Assembly (NCBI GenBank): GCA_022925895.1
Contig: JAKSYS010000279.1
Coordinates: forward strand, 1-64,000
Source: Fragilaria crotonensis
Lineage: Eukaryota > Bacillariophyta > Fragilariophyceae > Fragilariales > Fragilariaceae
Reading direction: 5' to 3'
DNA: 64,000 nt
The notes under the pieces are model-generated. The model was not told where the DNA came from, made no database searches, and saw nothing but the letters and a program-made list of their open reading frames with translations. This document shows, in pieces, positions 24,455 to 34,845 of this stretch; the first letter of the stretch is position 1, and each line of letters starts with the position of its first letter. The position numbers and the translations under genes are program-made.

Positions 24455-25098
24455 ATGTGTGTAATGTTTTCTGGCAATAGAGTCATGTTTGGTCTTCTTG
24501 CTCTTATTTTCTGTGCCATGGCGTGTTCCGCTGCTGCTGCTGAAACCGGAATGGAGTACAGATCATCCTTTGTACTCGAAGGAATCCACTTGGAGGAGTT
24601 GAAGGTAGTGAATGGAGTGACATTGGTTCGCAATGGCGAAGGCGTCCGACAGTTCAGTCTTTTTTGGCATGAATCTTAGGATTTACGTTGCTGGTTTCTG
24701 GACGGCATCTCAAATGCAAAGCATCGAAGAAGTGCTAGCGTGCAGGCAGCCAAAGCAAATGGATTTCACCTTCCTTCGATCGGTTGACCAGTCACGGGTG
24801 ACTGGGGCTTGGCAACATCAACTCGAAGAGAGCGTCACATACAAATATGATGGTTACGATGCTGACCGTGATGCTTTCATCAATGCTTTTGGGCCGATCG
24901 AGAATGGAGGGACACAGTCCGTGCTTTTTGCTCGGAAATGAGACGCATGTGATAGACCAAGGGGTATTAAAGATGAAAATTAATGGGGACCAGTTTCAAA
25001 CGGCCTTCCTCAGCATGTGGTTCGGAGAACAGGCAGTAACACCTGAGCTCAAGTCAGGTCTTCTTGGTATGAACCGACTGAAGGCAGTTGTGCTGTAG
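24455..25098 (+). CDS. Chalcone-isomerase-like protein (Chalcone_3 family), secretory signal
   Basis: The protein begins with a signal peptide (MFGLLALIFCAMACSAAAAETG) and then follows the CHI-like fold: VVNGVTLVRNGEGVR, NLRIYVAGFW, MDFTFLRSVDQSRVTGAW, KMKINGDQFQTAFLSMWFGE and LKSGLLGM. The NGxGxR / YVAGxW / FLRxV / WxGxxxxxxxLKxxLLG pattern is that of CHI-like proteins of PF16036 type, which in bacteria and algae do not necessarily make flavonoids and may bind fatty acids. Two one-base insertions break it: the T6 run at 24660-24665 and the T5 run at 24926-24930. Removing one T from each joins all motifs. Upstream start codons at 24413 and 24464 are alternatives. It is convergent with the kinase gene 99 bp away. 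Confidence 0.72.
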
Positions 25099-25196
25099 TC
25101 CATGAAGACAATCAGTAAATTACATAAAGTGTACTGTACACTTGTAACATCACCTTTATATCTCTATACATGTATTTGGTCGCTATAGCGACAAGA

Positions 25197-26075
25197 TTAA
25201 AAATTTGATTTGACAACAAGAGAGGCGCGGTCTTTGGACCGGTTCACTATGTGAGCGTTGACGCGGTCCACCACATCCACTCGAAAGTCTATTTCCTCGG
25301 GAGTGTAGCCCGGAATGACCTTGTTTCGAATCTTCAAGCGCGACATGGCCTTGTCCACATCTGAATCAATAAAGATAGAAAAGTCGAAACACTCATGCAG
25401 ATCCCACTGGTCGTCGTCGTGAAGCAAGTACAGACCCTCACAAATAACCACCGAATGGTGAGATCGAATGAAAATGTGTTGGTCCGGTTCAGGGTCACCC
25501 TTGGCATGATCAAAGCCTGGGAAAGTCATGAGCGGCTCCGAGCCATGTCTTATTCTCGAAAGATCTCGTTTCAGCGAAACCGGGTCAAATGTATCTGGCG
25601 CGCCTCGTCGGTATATGGCATCGTCGGCATTGGGAAGGGTTTTGAGATGGTCAAGAGGGATGTGGTATCCATCGAATGGCATCACCATTGTTGGGAAGCC
25701 AGCCTTTTCAACCAGGTCTGCCACGTTATGGCACGAGGTCGACTTGCCCGATCCCGGAATGCCTACCAAAGCAACCATGAAGGGACGACCTTCGACTTTC
25801 TTGACACCATCCAAAACGTAATCCACCGCGTCAGGCTCCCATGTGAAAGGGACAGGAGCTGGTTTGTGCACGGCATTGTCAGGGGAGGTTTTCACCATAT
25901 TCACCGCCATATGATCATTGATACTGAAGCCGGAAACAATAGGGATCAGAGCACACAATGCGGAACGCTTGTACATTGCGAATGCAATGCAAGGCGCAAG
26001 GATGCAATCTGAGAGAAAGACGACGAGTTTATGAAATACTCGGTGACAGACTACGTTTGGGCAACTTCTTGCCAA
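25197..26075 (-). CDS. P-loop kinase of the uridine kinase/phosphoribulokinase group (YFH7-like)
   Basis: 292 intact codons. Walker A GIPGSGKST lies at residues 105-113. FDGYHIPLDHL with YRRGAPDTFDPVSL (about 134-167) matches the lid and substrate region of the PRK/URK/pantothenate-kinase superfamily. FPGFDHAKGDP (185-195) and VVICEGLYLL (209-218, Walker B-like) follow. The RRGAPxTFD and FDHAxxDP motifs are shared with yeast YFH7-type and bacterial fructulose-like kinases, so the substrate is uncertain. The true start may be Met34, since residues 34-55 look like a short hydrophobic lead. The first 33 residues are plausible but not required. The gene is convergent with the CHI-like gene. Confidence 0.82.
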   Translation of the reverse strand: MARSCPNVVCHRVFHKLVVFLSDCILAPCIAFAMYKRSALCALIPIVSGFSINDHMAVNMVKTSPDNAVHKPAPVPFTWEPDAVDYVLDGVKKVEGRPFMVALVGIPGSGKSTSCHNVADLVEKAGFPTMVMPFDGYHIPLDHLKTLPNADDAIYRRGAPDTFDPVSLKRDLSRIRHGSEPLMTFPGFDHAKGDPEPDQHIFIRSHHSVVICEGLYLLHDDDQWDLHECFDFSIFIDSDVDKAMSRLKIRNKVIPGYTPEEIDFRVDVVDRVNAHIVNRSKDRASLVVKSNF

Positions 26076-26503
26076 CGCGGATGCACGAACCGAAAATACA
26101 CGACACGCAACGGCTTCGTTTCCATGTACATTGTACTGGCATCTGGTGGTAATCTGATTCGTTTTTGTGATGACTCAGTTCTCAGTTGGCATGTCGACTC
26201 TGCAAGTGACCAAAATTTTCGGTGGTACTCCGTACTGTACCTGGTACATGTACGGAGCCTAATTGGAAATCAACGTGCCAAAATCCAAAATGCACCTTGA
26301 AACTTGAAATAGTACTCGTACTGTACATACTTCTACTAGTACTAATCACATTTGGTCGTGTGTGATGTGTGATGTCGCGGATGTGGCGCCGGATTGCTCG
26401 GAATTGCACGATGGGCATTCCGAGAAAGCAGACGTCACAATGAGACAAGTCAGGGGCGGAGTCCGCACGGTACTGTACGAGCACCATACTTGTAATGGTA
26501 CTA
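26076..26503. other. Intergenic upstream of kinase gene and left of the pogo-like element
   Basis: GTAC-rich sequence (ccgtactgtacctggtacatgtacgg and similar near 26230-26250). Short ORFs on both strands lack any recognisable domain. Confidence 0.45.
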
Positions 26504-29500
26504 CAGTACCAGTTTAAACCCAGTACCTGGACGAACTAAATTACGACGAGTACCTGGACTAATTGAGAAACGAGTTAAAACGATCTATTCGTACACGAAG
26601 ATCCATGATATCACCCAGTTGAGAGTTGTACTAAACCCCGAATCATAGGGGGGTACCGTAGGCCGATCTTGCTGAGAAGGTGTACCGAAGACGATGGCGC
26701 GGCCAAAAATTATCTTTTTTGGCGCATGACATTTTACTTCGTAATTTCAATGCTCATTATTACTGGAACATGTCAACGAAAAGAAAGAAAGGTCAGACCG
26801 CTACTGCAGTGGCACAAGTAAATAATGGTTGACCGACAATCCAGTACACTGTCGAAGATGTGGTCAAGTTGGTGCGTTTTTCATTTAGACCGGCTCGACA
26901 AGTTGCCATTGTGAATTGCAAAATGGCTGGGGTGATAATTAAATTCGTCGTACAATTATATTTTGGTCCTACAGCAATTTCATACTAACGAAATAAATCG
27001 CATCTCATTCCGACAACATCACCGCAGGTGGTTGTCAATGGTATCACGGTTGATATGGCACTTCGGGTTGTGGATTGCATGGGAAAGTACCAAACAGTAC
27101 AGTGTACTCGCATCAAGGTAGCAAGGAAGAACGGAATGTACAATAAAGAAATCAGGAGAGAATGAGAGAAGAAAGAGCAGAAACTTGGGTTGATTATAGA
27201 AATTCCAGACAATGGCACTACAACCTCTCGGGACGACATATCACCAGTCACCATCACAACAATCAATTCTTCATTGGCAGAAGGAGGCTCCAACACAACA
27301 ATCACGACGAAGAAATCGCGACAATCTTCAAGACAAGCAAGTATTGCTAGACTTGACGCGAAGAGAGTCAAGCTTGACTATGATGGCAGGTACAAGAAAG
27401 CATTCAAGGATGCAACCAACCTCGTTGTAGCGAATGCTCAAGGTGAACCAGTCAATACCATTTGCAACAGGCTCAATCAAGACTTCAAGCTGGACGGGGC
27501 GAAGCGCTTGGCAAGAAGCACTGTGTACCAAGCGGCAAAGGATGGTCGTGCTGGAATGAGTCCACCGTCAAGGGGTCCCGAACCGAATATCCCAGGCAAG
27601 TTCTTACAGTTGGTGGCAACGCATGCGGAGGTCAGTCAAGTCGGAGATGGCGAGTTAAAGGGAAAAGACTTCAAGCGCTTGATTGAGCCTCAATCCTTGG
27701 TACAGAGCACGAGGCGAGGTACACTGTTGAAGGAGTATGGCGGAAAGTCCGAAAGGTATTCCCAGAATCGCTCCAAGCTGCGACAAAGCTCACGGTTGAG
27801 GATGCGAGAGCACAATGGACGACACATGACAATCTGAACCAGTGGTTTGATGATGCGAAACAGGACTTGATCAACACTGGTTTAGTTATTGATGAGGAAG
27901 TCCTGGATGAGAAAGGAGCAATGGTGTCAGAGGTTTTGTTTCGCAAAGACACTGAACGGCGTATCATAAATATGGACGAAACTCACCACGACCTAAGTAT
28001 CACTGGGGACAGAGGCGGACCGCGTGCAGTGTCTTATCATAACCCTGCATTCCAACGTGGCGCCGCACGAGGCGTGAAGTCAGCAAGGCACGTCACTGGA
28101 GCGTACGCAACCAACGCAGCAGGAGAGGCCCTGCCACCATTCTACATATTCGATTCCAGTGCGAAGTTGTGGGAGAACTTCCGAGTCAAGGTTGAGTGGC
28201 TTGAGGGACTGCCGTTGGTGACTGGGAGATTTGGCTGTCCAACCATCATAGAATCAGGCAGCTTTACGCAGTTCGCCCGAGAGGATCCATGGACGATTCG
28301 TTGCTCAACGATTATATCGAGAAGGTGATAGTGCCGCTGTATCCGAACATGCATAAGACAGCTGTGTTTGATCCGGTAACTGGCAAGCTAAATCAAGGTC
28401 CTGTTATCCTCAAAGTTGATGCTGGGCCTGGAAGAATTGTGTCGTCAGAGGCGATCCTTTTAAAGCGAGAACAGTTCTTTGAACGCGGACTCATCATCTT
28501 GTTGGGCTTACCTAATGCAACGAGTGTACAGCAGGAAATGGACGCTCTGTACGGTCCTTTCAAATCATCAACGTATGCACGTGGCGAGAAGGTGGTTCAA
28601 CAGAAGTTGAGAGCCCGAGGCCTCGCCAGACGGAATGGCAAGGTTCCACCAGCTGTTTTGAACCTTGACTTCAATGACTTGGCAACAGTTGTCAACGGCA
28701 CGCCTGACGACGAACCTCGCAACAAACCATTTGATTCGATCTTCACTGAGGAGAAGATTCTGAGATCGTGGGCGAAGGTGGGCTTCGTGCCATTTACTAG
28801 GAACTGTTTGAAGGACAAGAAAGTGAGGAAGGAGTTGGGACAGCGAAAGGCAGATGAGCAACTCGAGAACTTACAACGAAGGTATGATTTACTTGTTGAC
28901 TCGTTTGAGGGAGACGGATTTAACGCTGGAATTTTTGACTTGGAAATACCGACGGCTGCTCATGTTATCAGAGCAGAAACCGAGGACAAGCAGGCGGAGG
29001 AGTTGGTCGAGAATGGAAAAGCCTTCTCCGTCGCTGGGCAATGGAACCACTGTCAGTCAAGAATCGGCAACGCAGGCGTCACCATTAGAGCTCAGAAGAT
29101 GCAGCTCGAGTTGAATGAGACTGCGAGGACAAAGGTTGCGAACAAGAAAAGTGAGGCTCAACTGAAAGCTCTGGAGAAGGCTCAGATTGCATTGGCAAAG
29201 TTCGAATTCGATAGCCACTCCATGAACGACAAGGATTGGGGTGACGTGATCAGGTGGGTGCTCCCTGAGGCGAAGGTCGAGTTCCTACTGAAGGACTTGA
29301 AAAAGAAGGAAGACATTCTGGCGAAACTGGCAACACTTCCCAACAGTTGGACCACCTACATACCTCGCAGGGAGCACACTCTTCCTGCCGTCCCAACAAC
29401 AACAGTCTAGATTAACAATCAAAAGAGCATTTGAAAGTCAATGGACTGATTTTATGATTGTTGCTTGTGCTCGAATGAAGATTTTGTGCAAACGGGACTT

Positions 29501-29900
29501 TTCCTACGAACGACTGCAAAAATTCTGGCATGAGCATCAACGGGAATTTGAAGTCCTAAACAAAACGATATCTCATTTCTAACACGACAGATACATAGCT
29601 AACACAATGCTTATGAATACATCCATGCATGAGAAGGGGAATGGATCAACGCATTGTGGAAAAGGACTGGATTTGCTTCGCTCATGACTGAACCGTCCAG
29701 GTACTATGCTTAAAAAAATCGACGAAAAAAAATTCGACTCATCATATCTCCATCAATATCTATCCTCACAGCCCCAAACTTCTCTCAAAAGCATTGCCAA
29801 CATGCAGTCTATTGTATCCAGCCTTTAAAAATTAGTATATGAGTGTGACAAGTACGCGAATAGTTTTTCTAGTCCAGGTACTGGGTTTAAACTTGTACCG
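26504..29900 (+). mobile_element. pogo-like (Tc1/mariner superfamily) DNA transposon
   Basis: The ends at 26504-26532 and 29872-29900 are inverted copies that match at 27 of 29 positions; the shared core is AGTTTAAACCCAGTACCTGG. They enclose the transposase frame 26770-29410 in a 3,397-bp element. A second copy of the subterminal word AGTACCTGGAC lies just inside the left end near 26550. The flanking TA duplication expected for this superfamily is not unambiguous (TA precedes the left end; the right junction is tttacc). The strongly conserved ends suggest a relatively young insertion. Confidence 0.8.
26770..29410 (+). CDS. pogo-like DDE transposase
   Basis: The likely start is ATG at 26770 (MSTKRKKGQ), followed by broken N-terminal frames. 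From 27355 the helix-rich DNA-binding part contains ARLDAKRVKLDYDGRYKKAF. The catalytic region contains NMDETHHDLSITGDRGGPRA (first acid), HVTGAYATNAAGEALPPFY, then VILKVDAGPGRI (second acid) and GLPNATSVQQEMDALYGPFKS (third acid), in the order of pogo/jerky-type DDE_1 enzymes. Frame breaks occur near 27686 and at the T3 run near 28262-28264 (one T short); both can be repaired by one base. A C-terminal coiled-coil-like segment follows (about 28990-29210, Lys/Glu/Ala-rich). The 5' part between 26823 and 27190 may contain an intron or more errors. Confidence 0.82.
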
Positions 29901-30406
29901 TTTACCATAGTAAAGTTAAACAGTCATCTCCGCCAACGTCAAATACTATCTCTATGCATACTGTACTCGGTGTATTACAACCGTAGTATGGTACAGTAGT
30001 GAAATACAAGAACTAGGTAGACGTCTACCGTAGTACCGGTACAAGGAGACTACTGTGCTGCTCTGCAGTCTGCAGTATGTACAGTGTACAGTACATGCAA
30101 TACCAGAATCAACTCAACGTTACAGTACCTGGTGAATGTACCGGTAGATGTTCCAGTTGGAGGAATTTCCTCAACTTGAACCAGGACAAGGAGCAAAGCA
30201 ATCATACACGGAGTATACTTTATGTAGTGTTAAACCTTAAACCCCAAACCGCATTCCCAACCCGACGAAGTTATGCAACAAAATCATCGTCCCTGGCACA
30301 CCGACTGACACCTCAGGTTGTCGTTTGAGTTCCTGCCACGCCACTGCGCTCCTAAAGCCTTTCTACCAACGAGCTCGTAATCTACGGACTTGCTTTCCTC
30401 CGCACA
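29901..30406. other. Intergenic upstream of PAM68-like gene
   Basis: GTAC-type palindromic words dominate 29930-30140 (ctgcagtatgtacagtgtacagtac and similar). The promoter for the next gene should be at 30250-30406. No element is called. Confidence 0.45.
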
Positions 30407-31192
30407 ATGACGAAGCTGAGCATTAATTGTCTCTCGCTACTTGCTGTTCCAGTGTTGGTAGCGGTGAACGTGGCTTCGTTCCATCCAACGCCAATGGTGT
30501 GCAGTCTAAGACGATCCAATCACCTCAGTCGCCTTTCCTCATCTCCCTCGGGCAAGGGCTTCGGAACTCCACCTGCATCACCCAAACCACCCAAAAAGAA
30601 CGATGCAGTGGAATCCTCCCCGACTCCCGTCGATAGCGTTGCACCTCCGGCGACTCCCTTGACAGCTGGTCAACAGTCGCTTTCAGACATGAGGCGGCGT
30701 AAAGCAGAAGAACGTGATGAACAGTTACGTAAAGTGAAGGAATTGCTCGAAATGGATAGGTCAGTTGCAGAAGCACCCGCGGCAATTCCAGAAAAGGTGG
30801 CCATGCGCATGGGGCAACGAATGTTGCCCTTCGTTGGACTGCCATTGTTTTTGGGGATGGGCAGCTTTGTGGCGTTCTGGTATTTGGTCACATATAAGAA
30901 CTTGGAATTTGAACCGGTCACTGTGGCAGTGTCGACAATTGGAATTCTTGTGGTGGGCTTGTTCGGAATTACGTACTCGATATTTTCCACCTCTTGGGAT
31001 GAAGATCGAGAAGGCGATATGCTTGGTCTGGAGGAGGCGAAGCGCAATCTTGATAACGTGAGGGACGGGCTTGGGAGAAGCCGCGAGAACGCCATCATCC
31101 GCGAAAACATGTCAGGCCTGAGTGAGGCTGAGATTCAACGCGCCATTGCGGACTTGGACAAGCGCGACGCGAAGAACAAGAGCAGTAGCTAG
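30407..31192 (+). CDS. PAM68-like photosystem assembly protein, plastid-targeted
   Basis: A 261-codon intact frame. Residues 1-28 are a signal peptide ending VASFHPTP, an ASAFAP-like junction, followed by Ser/Arg-rich transit sequence to about residue 55. A Pro-rich linker precedes a charged coiled-coil-like stretch (95-118). Two membrane segments lie at about 139-163 and 171-196, followed by SWDEDREGDMLGLEEAKRN, the signature SxSWDxxREGxxLGxxExxxN of PAM68 (DUF3464). In plants and cyanobacteria PAM68 acts in photosystem II core assembly in the thylakoid membrane. The C-terminal helix (about 213-255) extends past this motif. Similarity is by motif recognition only. Confidence 0.85.
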   Translation: MTKLSINCLSLLAVPVLVAVNVASFHPTPMVCSLRRSNHLSRLSSSPSGKGFGTPPASPKPPKKNDAVESSPTPVDSVAPPATPLTAGQQSLSDMRRRKAEERDEQLRKVKELLEMDRSVAEAPAAIPEKVAMRMGQRMLPFVGLPLFLGMGSFVAFWYLVTYKNLEFEPVTVAVSTIGILVVGLFGITYSIFSTSWDEDREGDMLGLEEAKRNLDNVRDGLGRSRENAIIRENMSGLSEAEIQRAIADLDKRDAKNKSSS

Positions 31193-31743
31193 TGGGCCGG
31201 ATGTACGCACAGGAAGTCGCCTTTATTGTTGGACTCTACTAGAGCTATAGCTATGAGCTATGCACTCCATTTCTTCGTTTCCTATCTTCGTCTGACATCA
31301 ACCCCTTCTCACCGTAGACGACGGTACCAGTACTTGGTGAGTCCTACCGGTAGAGTATGCATTACGAGTACAAGGTAGGCGAGTATGCAGTATGCAGTAT
31401 GCAGTACGCTTGCGCCACACGCCTCCGAAAAAGAGGTTCGCTGTCATAACCCTAATGTAGTTGACGATTGTCATTGGTTTCGGACGGCCGTTTCTGGCTG
31501 TTGGGCGTTTGGATTCGAACGACGACGTGCTCGAGTAGTACATAAACTTGCGTACAGTAGGTTAGAACGTCGGGCCCCGTAGTGACACTGCTGGTTTTCG
31601 ACCGCGTCGGCGTCTGTCGACGGTGACAAAACTCATCATATCGTCATTGGTGCTCGTTGGTGGTCTCAAAGATTTTTTTCATTTCATCTATTCCTATACT
31701 TCCTTTCTCCCTTGACTGCACATCACAACCAAAGTACTAAATC
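31193..31743. other. Intergenic
   Basis: Short gap with a tandem cagtatg repeat near 31385-31403. The 31385-31582 ORF is not recognised. Confidence 0.4.
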
Positions 31744-32679
31744 ATGTCTCTCTTTGATGATGAATATTTTGTAGTAAAGAAGTCTGGACTTTCTCAATTC
31801 CAAGCTATGACAGCATACCTCGGAGGATCTTGCTTCCAGACTGTTATGGACAATCCTATTACTGCTTACCGTCAACTTGTTCAACAGTATGCGAAGGACT
31901 TGAATGGCAACGTCGTCGACCCTAAGGTCGCCCGTGCGGAAGCCCAAGCCATTTTCCGATCCCATCCCATCCAAGCATCGCTTTCTGGCGTTGGTCCCAG
32001 AATTGTCGGTGTCGGTTTCAAGCGTATTCCCAAATTTGGCGTCCTCTTGGGTATTTCCTTTTTCTTGGGCGAAGGCGAGTCTCCCGGTTTCGTGGCCGCG
32101 ACTGGCGCCAGTATTTTGAGCGCACCCTTCATTAATCCAATTCGAATGATTGAAAAACAACAGCGAGCCTTCTTCAAGCAAACAGGACAGACCAAACCGA
32201 TTATGGAAATTCTCCGTGAATCGGCTGCCAAGAATTTTGTGCCACTTTTCAGAGGAACTGTCCCCCTCATGGGACATTCATTCGCGTCCGCTATTTTGGG
32301 ACTAGTGGGACAACCTCGTTTGCAAAAATACATCCAAAAAGAAGTTGGCGAGAGAACGGGCCTCGGACGCAGTGTCACTGGTTTGATTGCCTCCAGTGCC
32401 GTCTCCCCTATCTACGTCCTCGTCACCAATCCTCTCTCTCGTTTGGAAGTCATCATGCAAACGTCTTCGATTCAAGGCAAATCAATTGGCGTGATTGAAG
32501 CCTGCAAGGAAATGATCACAGATTCTGCCAAATTTGGCCTTCGTGGAGTCTTTCGTGGACAGGGCATAGGGATTGCCAAGGCGATTATCTCTTTGACTCT
32601 TTTCCACGAGGGGCGTATGTTCATTCAGGATGGTTTCAAGGCGTACAACATCAAGAGGGGCTACTACACTCCGGAGTAA
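31744..32679 (+). CDS. Mitochondrial-carrier-like membrane protein with degenerate signatures
   Basis: 311 intact codons with no cleavable signal. Three repeated units are visible, each with a Pro-containing element near the end of an odd helix: MDNPITAYRQLV, FINPIRMIEKQQ and VTNPLSRLEVIM. These occupy the places of the PX(D/E)XX(K/R) carrier signatures but lack the usual acidic third residue. Small-residue-rich helices and the motifs PLFRGTVPLMG and LRGVFRGQGIGIA also match the carrier fold. It is therefore an SLC25-like protein of unknown and possibly atypical substrate. Codon use is biased toward TTC/CTC/AAG, suggesting good expression. Location in the mitochondrion or another organelle is inferred. 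Confidence 0.65.
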   Translation: MSLFDDEYFVVKKSGLSQFQAMTAYLGGSCFQTVMDNPITAYRQLVQQYAKDLNGNVVDPKVARAEAQAIFRSHPIQASLSGVGPRIVGVGFKRIPKFGVLLGISFFLGEGESPGFVAATGASILSAPFINPIRMIEKQQRAFFKQTGQTKPIMEILRESAAKNFVPLFRGTVPLMGHSFASAILGLVGQPRLQKYIQKEVGERTGLGRSVTGLIASSAVSPIYVLVTNPLSRLEVIMQTSSIQGKSIGVIEACKEMITDSAKFGLRGVFRGQGIGIAKAIISLTLFHEGRMFIQDGFKAYNIKRGYYTPE

Positions 32680-32877
32680 ATCCCATTCTCGATGGAGGCA
32701 GATGTGCCTAACTCTGCTTCAATTTCCTACATCGCACTGCCGTTCAACTCCGAAACGCACACCCTTCACTCCACTATCAACATGCAGTAGTTGTAGCTAA
32801 TCAACTATCTTAATTATCATGTTGCAATTGGGTGAAAGGAGACATTTTTGTCTGTACGAACACATGGAAAGCGTTCA

Positions 32878-34845
32878 CTAGTTTTTGGTGGGAAGGTGCT
32901 GCTCGGCATTGCAAGTCCATTCCGCCGGCATATCAGAGGACGAAACGGTGCTAGGAGAGAACGTATCCACACTCAATTCCAACAATGCCGCCAATTCTGG
33001 TTTTGAACGACACGCTAACTTCGCCTGCTGCAGTACAACGTCGTTCAACAATCCCAATCGGCAACAATACCGAAAGCACTTTGTAAGCATCTCTAGTTGC
33101 TTCGAAGTGCCGAGGTTACCATGGGGTACATCGTCGACGAGCTTGCGAATGGCTTTCATGAAAAATACGAATGTTATACTGGAAGGCTCGATTTCCTTCG
33201 AAGTGAGGATCGATTGAAAGGCCTTGGTCGCTATCGCAAGTGCAGCCTCCTTCGATGAATGGTTTCCGAACGTATTGGCGCACGCACGGAGAATCGAATT
33301 GTAGGTAATAATATTCGGTTTGGTATTTTTCCGGCCCAATTCCATCATCCTTTGAAACAATCGATCGGCTAGCACGGCCTTATCGCAGCTAGGTGATTTT
33401 GCATACACATCCATGACGACGTTGTAGTGAATCGAGGTAGGTTCCAAAGCATCATTGCCGTTCTGAAAGGCAACTTCCATCTCATTCAGTAACTCTTCTG
33501 CTTTTTGCACAGCGGTTCCCTTTTGACTCCGCGCCAATGCCTTCAAGACTGATGTGTACGTCAATGCATTTGGTTCAATGCCATCCATAGCCTTCATTCG
33601 CTCCAATAATGCCAAAGCCTTTTCATCTGCATTTTCCTCTTCATAACCCCTGGCCCAACAAGAAATAACCGCAGTGAAAGCCACTGTGTCGGGTTTGCAA
33701 TCCTCATTCCCAGCCTGATAGTTCACAATCATGCGATCCAACAATTTTTGCGCTTCATGAGCCGCATTCCGGTAGCCGCAGCGGCTCAAGGTAGTCATGA
33801 CAGTAGTGTAAGTTATGGCGTTGGGCGCAACATGAGTTTCCATGCGCTCCAATAATTTCAAGGCTCGAGAGGCAGCTGTCACACACTTGCTGGTACTCAA
33901 CGCCGCTAGAACTGTGGTGTAAGAATACACGTCTGGCGCAACATTCTCATTTCCAGCCTGCTGCAAGATCTCCATATGATTCAAGAGTTCTTCGGCGCGT
34001 TGGCAAACCTTCTTATGATTCGCGTTCGATTTGGACCATGCAAGCAAGACGGTGTTGAAGGAAATTGTATCTGGCTTGACGACCGACCCACGCATCATTT
34101 CTTTCAACAGTGATTCAGCTTTTTCAGGTTGATTCGCTTGGGCATATGCATATAATAGTGAATTGTACGAGATAATGTCAGGCTGTAATCCATAATCGGA
34201 TTCCATTTTTTTGAGCAGGTCGTGGGCCTCCTCAGCGGCACCACGTTTGGCGAAGGCCAAGATGATGGTGTTAAAGGAAATGACATTTGGTTCAAGTGAT
34301 TCATTGGCGTGAAGTAGTTGTAAAGCCTTTTCAGCAGCGAATTCTTCGGTGGATTGTGCCCATGCGTTGAAAACAGAGTTGAGAGACACGACATCAGGAG
34401 CGACTGCGTAGTAACCTTCTTGATGCAATGCCTCGATACGTTGAAACAGCTCTTGAGCACGAGATGCTGCTCCTGGCTGATTCGATTTTGCAAGCGAATC
34501 CAAATTAATGTTCAGCGATTGAAGAGGGGAATTGATGCTATTGTTAGATGGCCTCCTCCTTGAAGTGGTGTGTGCGCGACTTCGGCGACTGCTATTTGGT
34601 ATTCTGTATGCAGAGGAAGGCCGTGGGGCAACAACGCTGGTGATGGGGTGTTCATCGTCGTCAATGTTCAGTGATGATTGCAAAAGCACTTGCTCGTCAC
34701 GAGAAAGATGCCGCGATAACTGATTTGATGCTGCAAAACCGTCTGCCAATTGAACAAGTTGTGACGAAAGGATAAGCACCAGAAACAGTACAAGATGTAG
34801 CGTCCTTCTCAGCTGTATCCGTCTCTCTCTCGCCTCTTGGATCAT
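32878..34845 (-). CDS. Plastid-targeted pentatricopeptide repeat (PPR) protein
   Basis: 655 intact codons. The N-terminus has a hydrophobic core (LHLVLFLVLILSSQLVQL) ending in ADGFAASNQL, an ASAFAP-like junction for the plastid. From about residue 140 there are about 11 PPR units recognisable by their repeating x-P-(N/D)-x-(I/V)-(S/T)-(F/Y)-(N/T) core: VAPDVVSLNSV, LEPNVISFNTI, LQPDIISYNSL, VKPDTISFNTV, VAPDVYSYTTV, VAPNAITYTTV, CKPDTVAFTAV, IEPNALTYTSV, LEPTSIHYNVV, TKPNIITYNSI and IEPSSITF. Such proteins bind specific RNAs for processing, stability or translation in the organelle. No DYW or SMR tail is seen, so editing or nuclease activity is not predicted. The RNA target cannot be read from here. 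Confidence 0.92.
   Translation of the reverse strand: MIQEARERRIQLRRTLHLVLFLVLILSSQLVQLADGFAASNQLSRHLSRDEQVLLQSSLNIDDDEHPITSVVAPRPSSAYRIPNSSRRSRAHTTSRRRPSNNSINSPLQSLNINLDSLAKSNQPGAASRAQELFQRIEALHQEGYYAVAPDVVSLNSVFNAWAQSTEEFAAEKALQLLHANESLEPNVISFNTIILAFAKRGAAEEAHDLLKKMESDYGLQPDIISYNSLLYAYAQANQPEKAESLLKEMMRGSVVKPDTISFNTVLLAWSKSNANHKKVCQRAEELLNHMEILQQAGNENVAPDVYSYTTVLAALSTSKCVTAASRALKLLERMETHVAPNAITYTTVMTTLSRCGYRNAAHEAQKLLDRMIVNYQAGNEDCKPDTVAFTAVISCWARGYEEENADEKALALLERMKAMDGIEPNALTYTSVLKALARSQKGTAVQKAEELLNEMEVAFQNGNDALEPTSIHYNVVMDVYAKSPSCDKAVLADRLFQRMMELGRKNTKPNIITYNSILRACANTFGNHSSKEAALAIATKAFQSILTSKEIEPSSITFVFFMKAIRKLVDDVPHGNLGTSKQLEMLTKCFRYCCRLGLLNDVVLQQAKLACRSKPELAALLELSVDTFSPSTVSSSDMPAEWTCNAEQHLPTKN

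Noticed and set aside
24211-24633. 140-codon minus-strand ORF over the CHI-like start
   Set aside because: No recognisable domain, and it overlaps the signal peptide coding region of a supported gene on the other strand.
27328-27531. Minus-strand ORFs inside the pogo element
   Set aside because: Shadows of the transposase; no conserved motifs.
31881-32378. 165-codon minus-strand ORF opposite the carrier-like gene
   Set aside because: Antisense to a full-length intact gene with a recognisable family layout.
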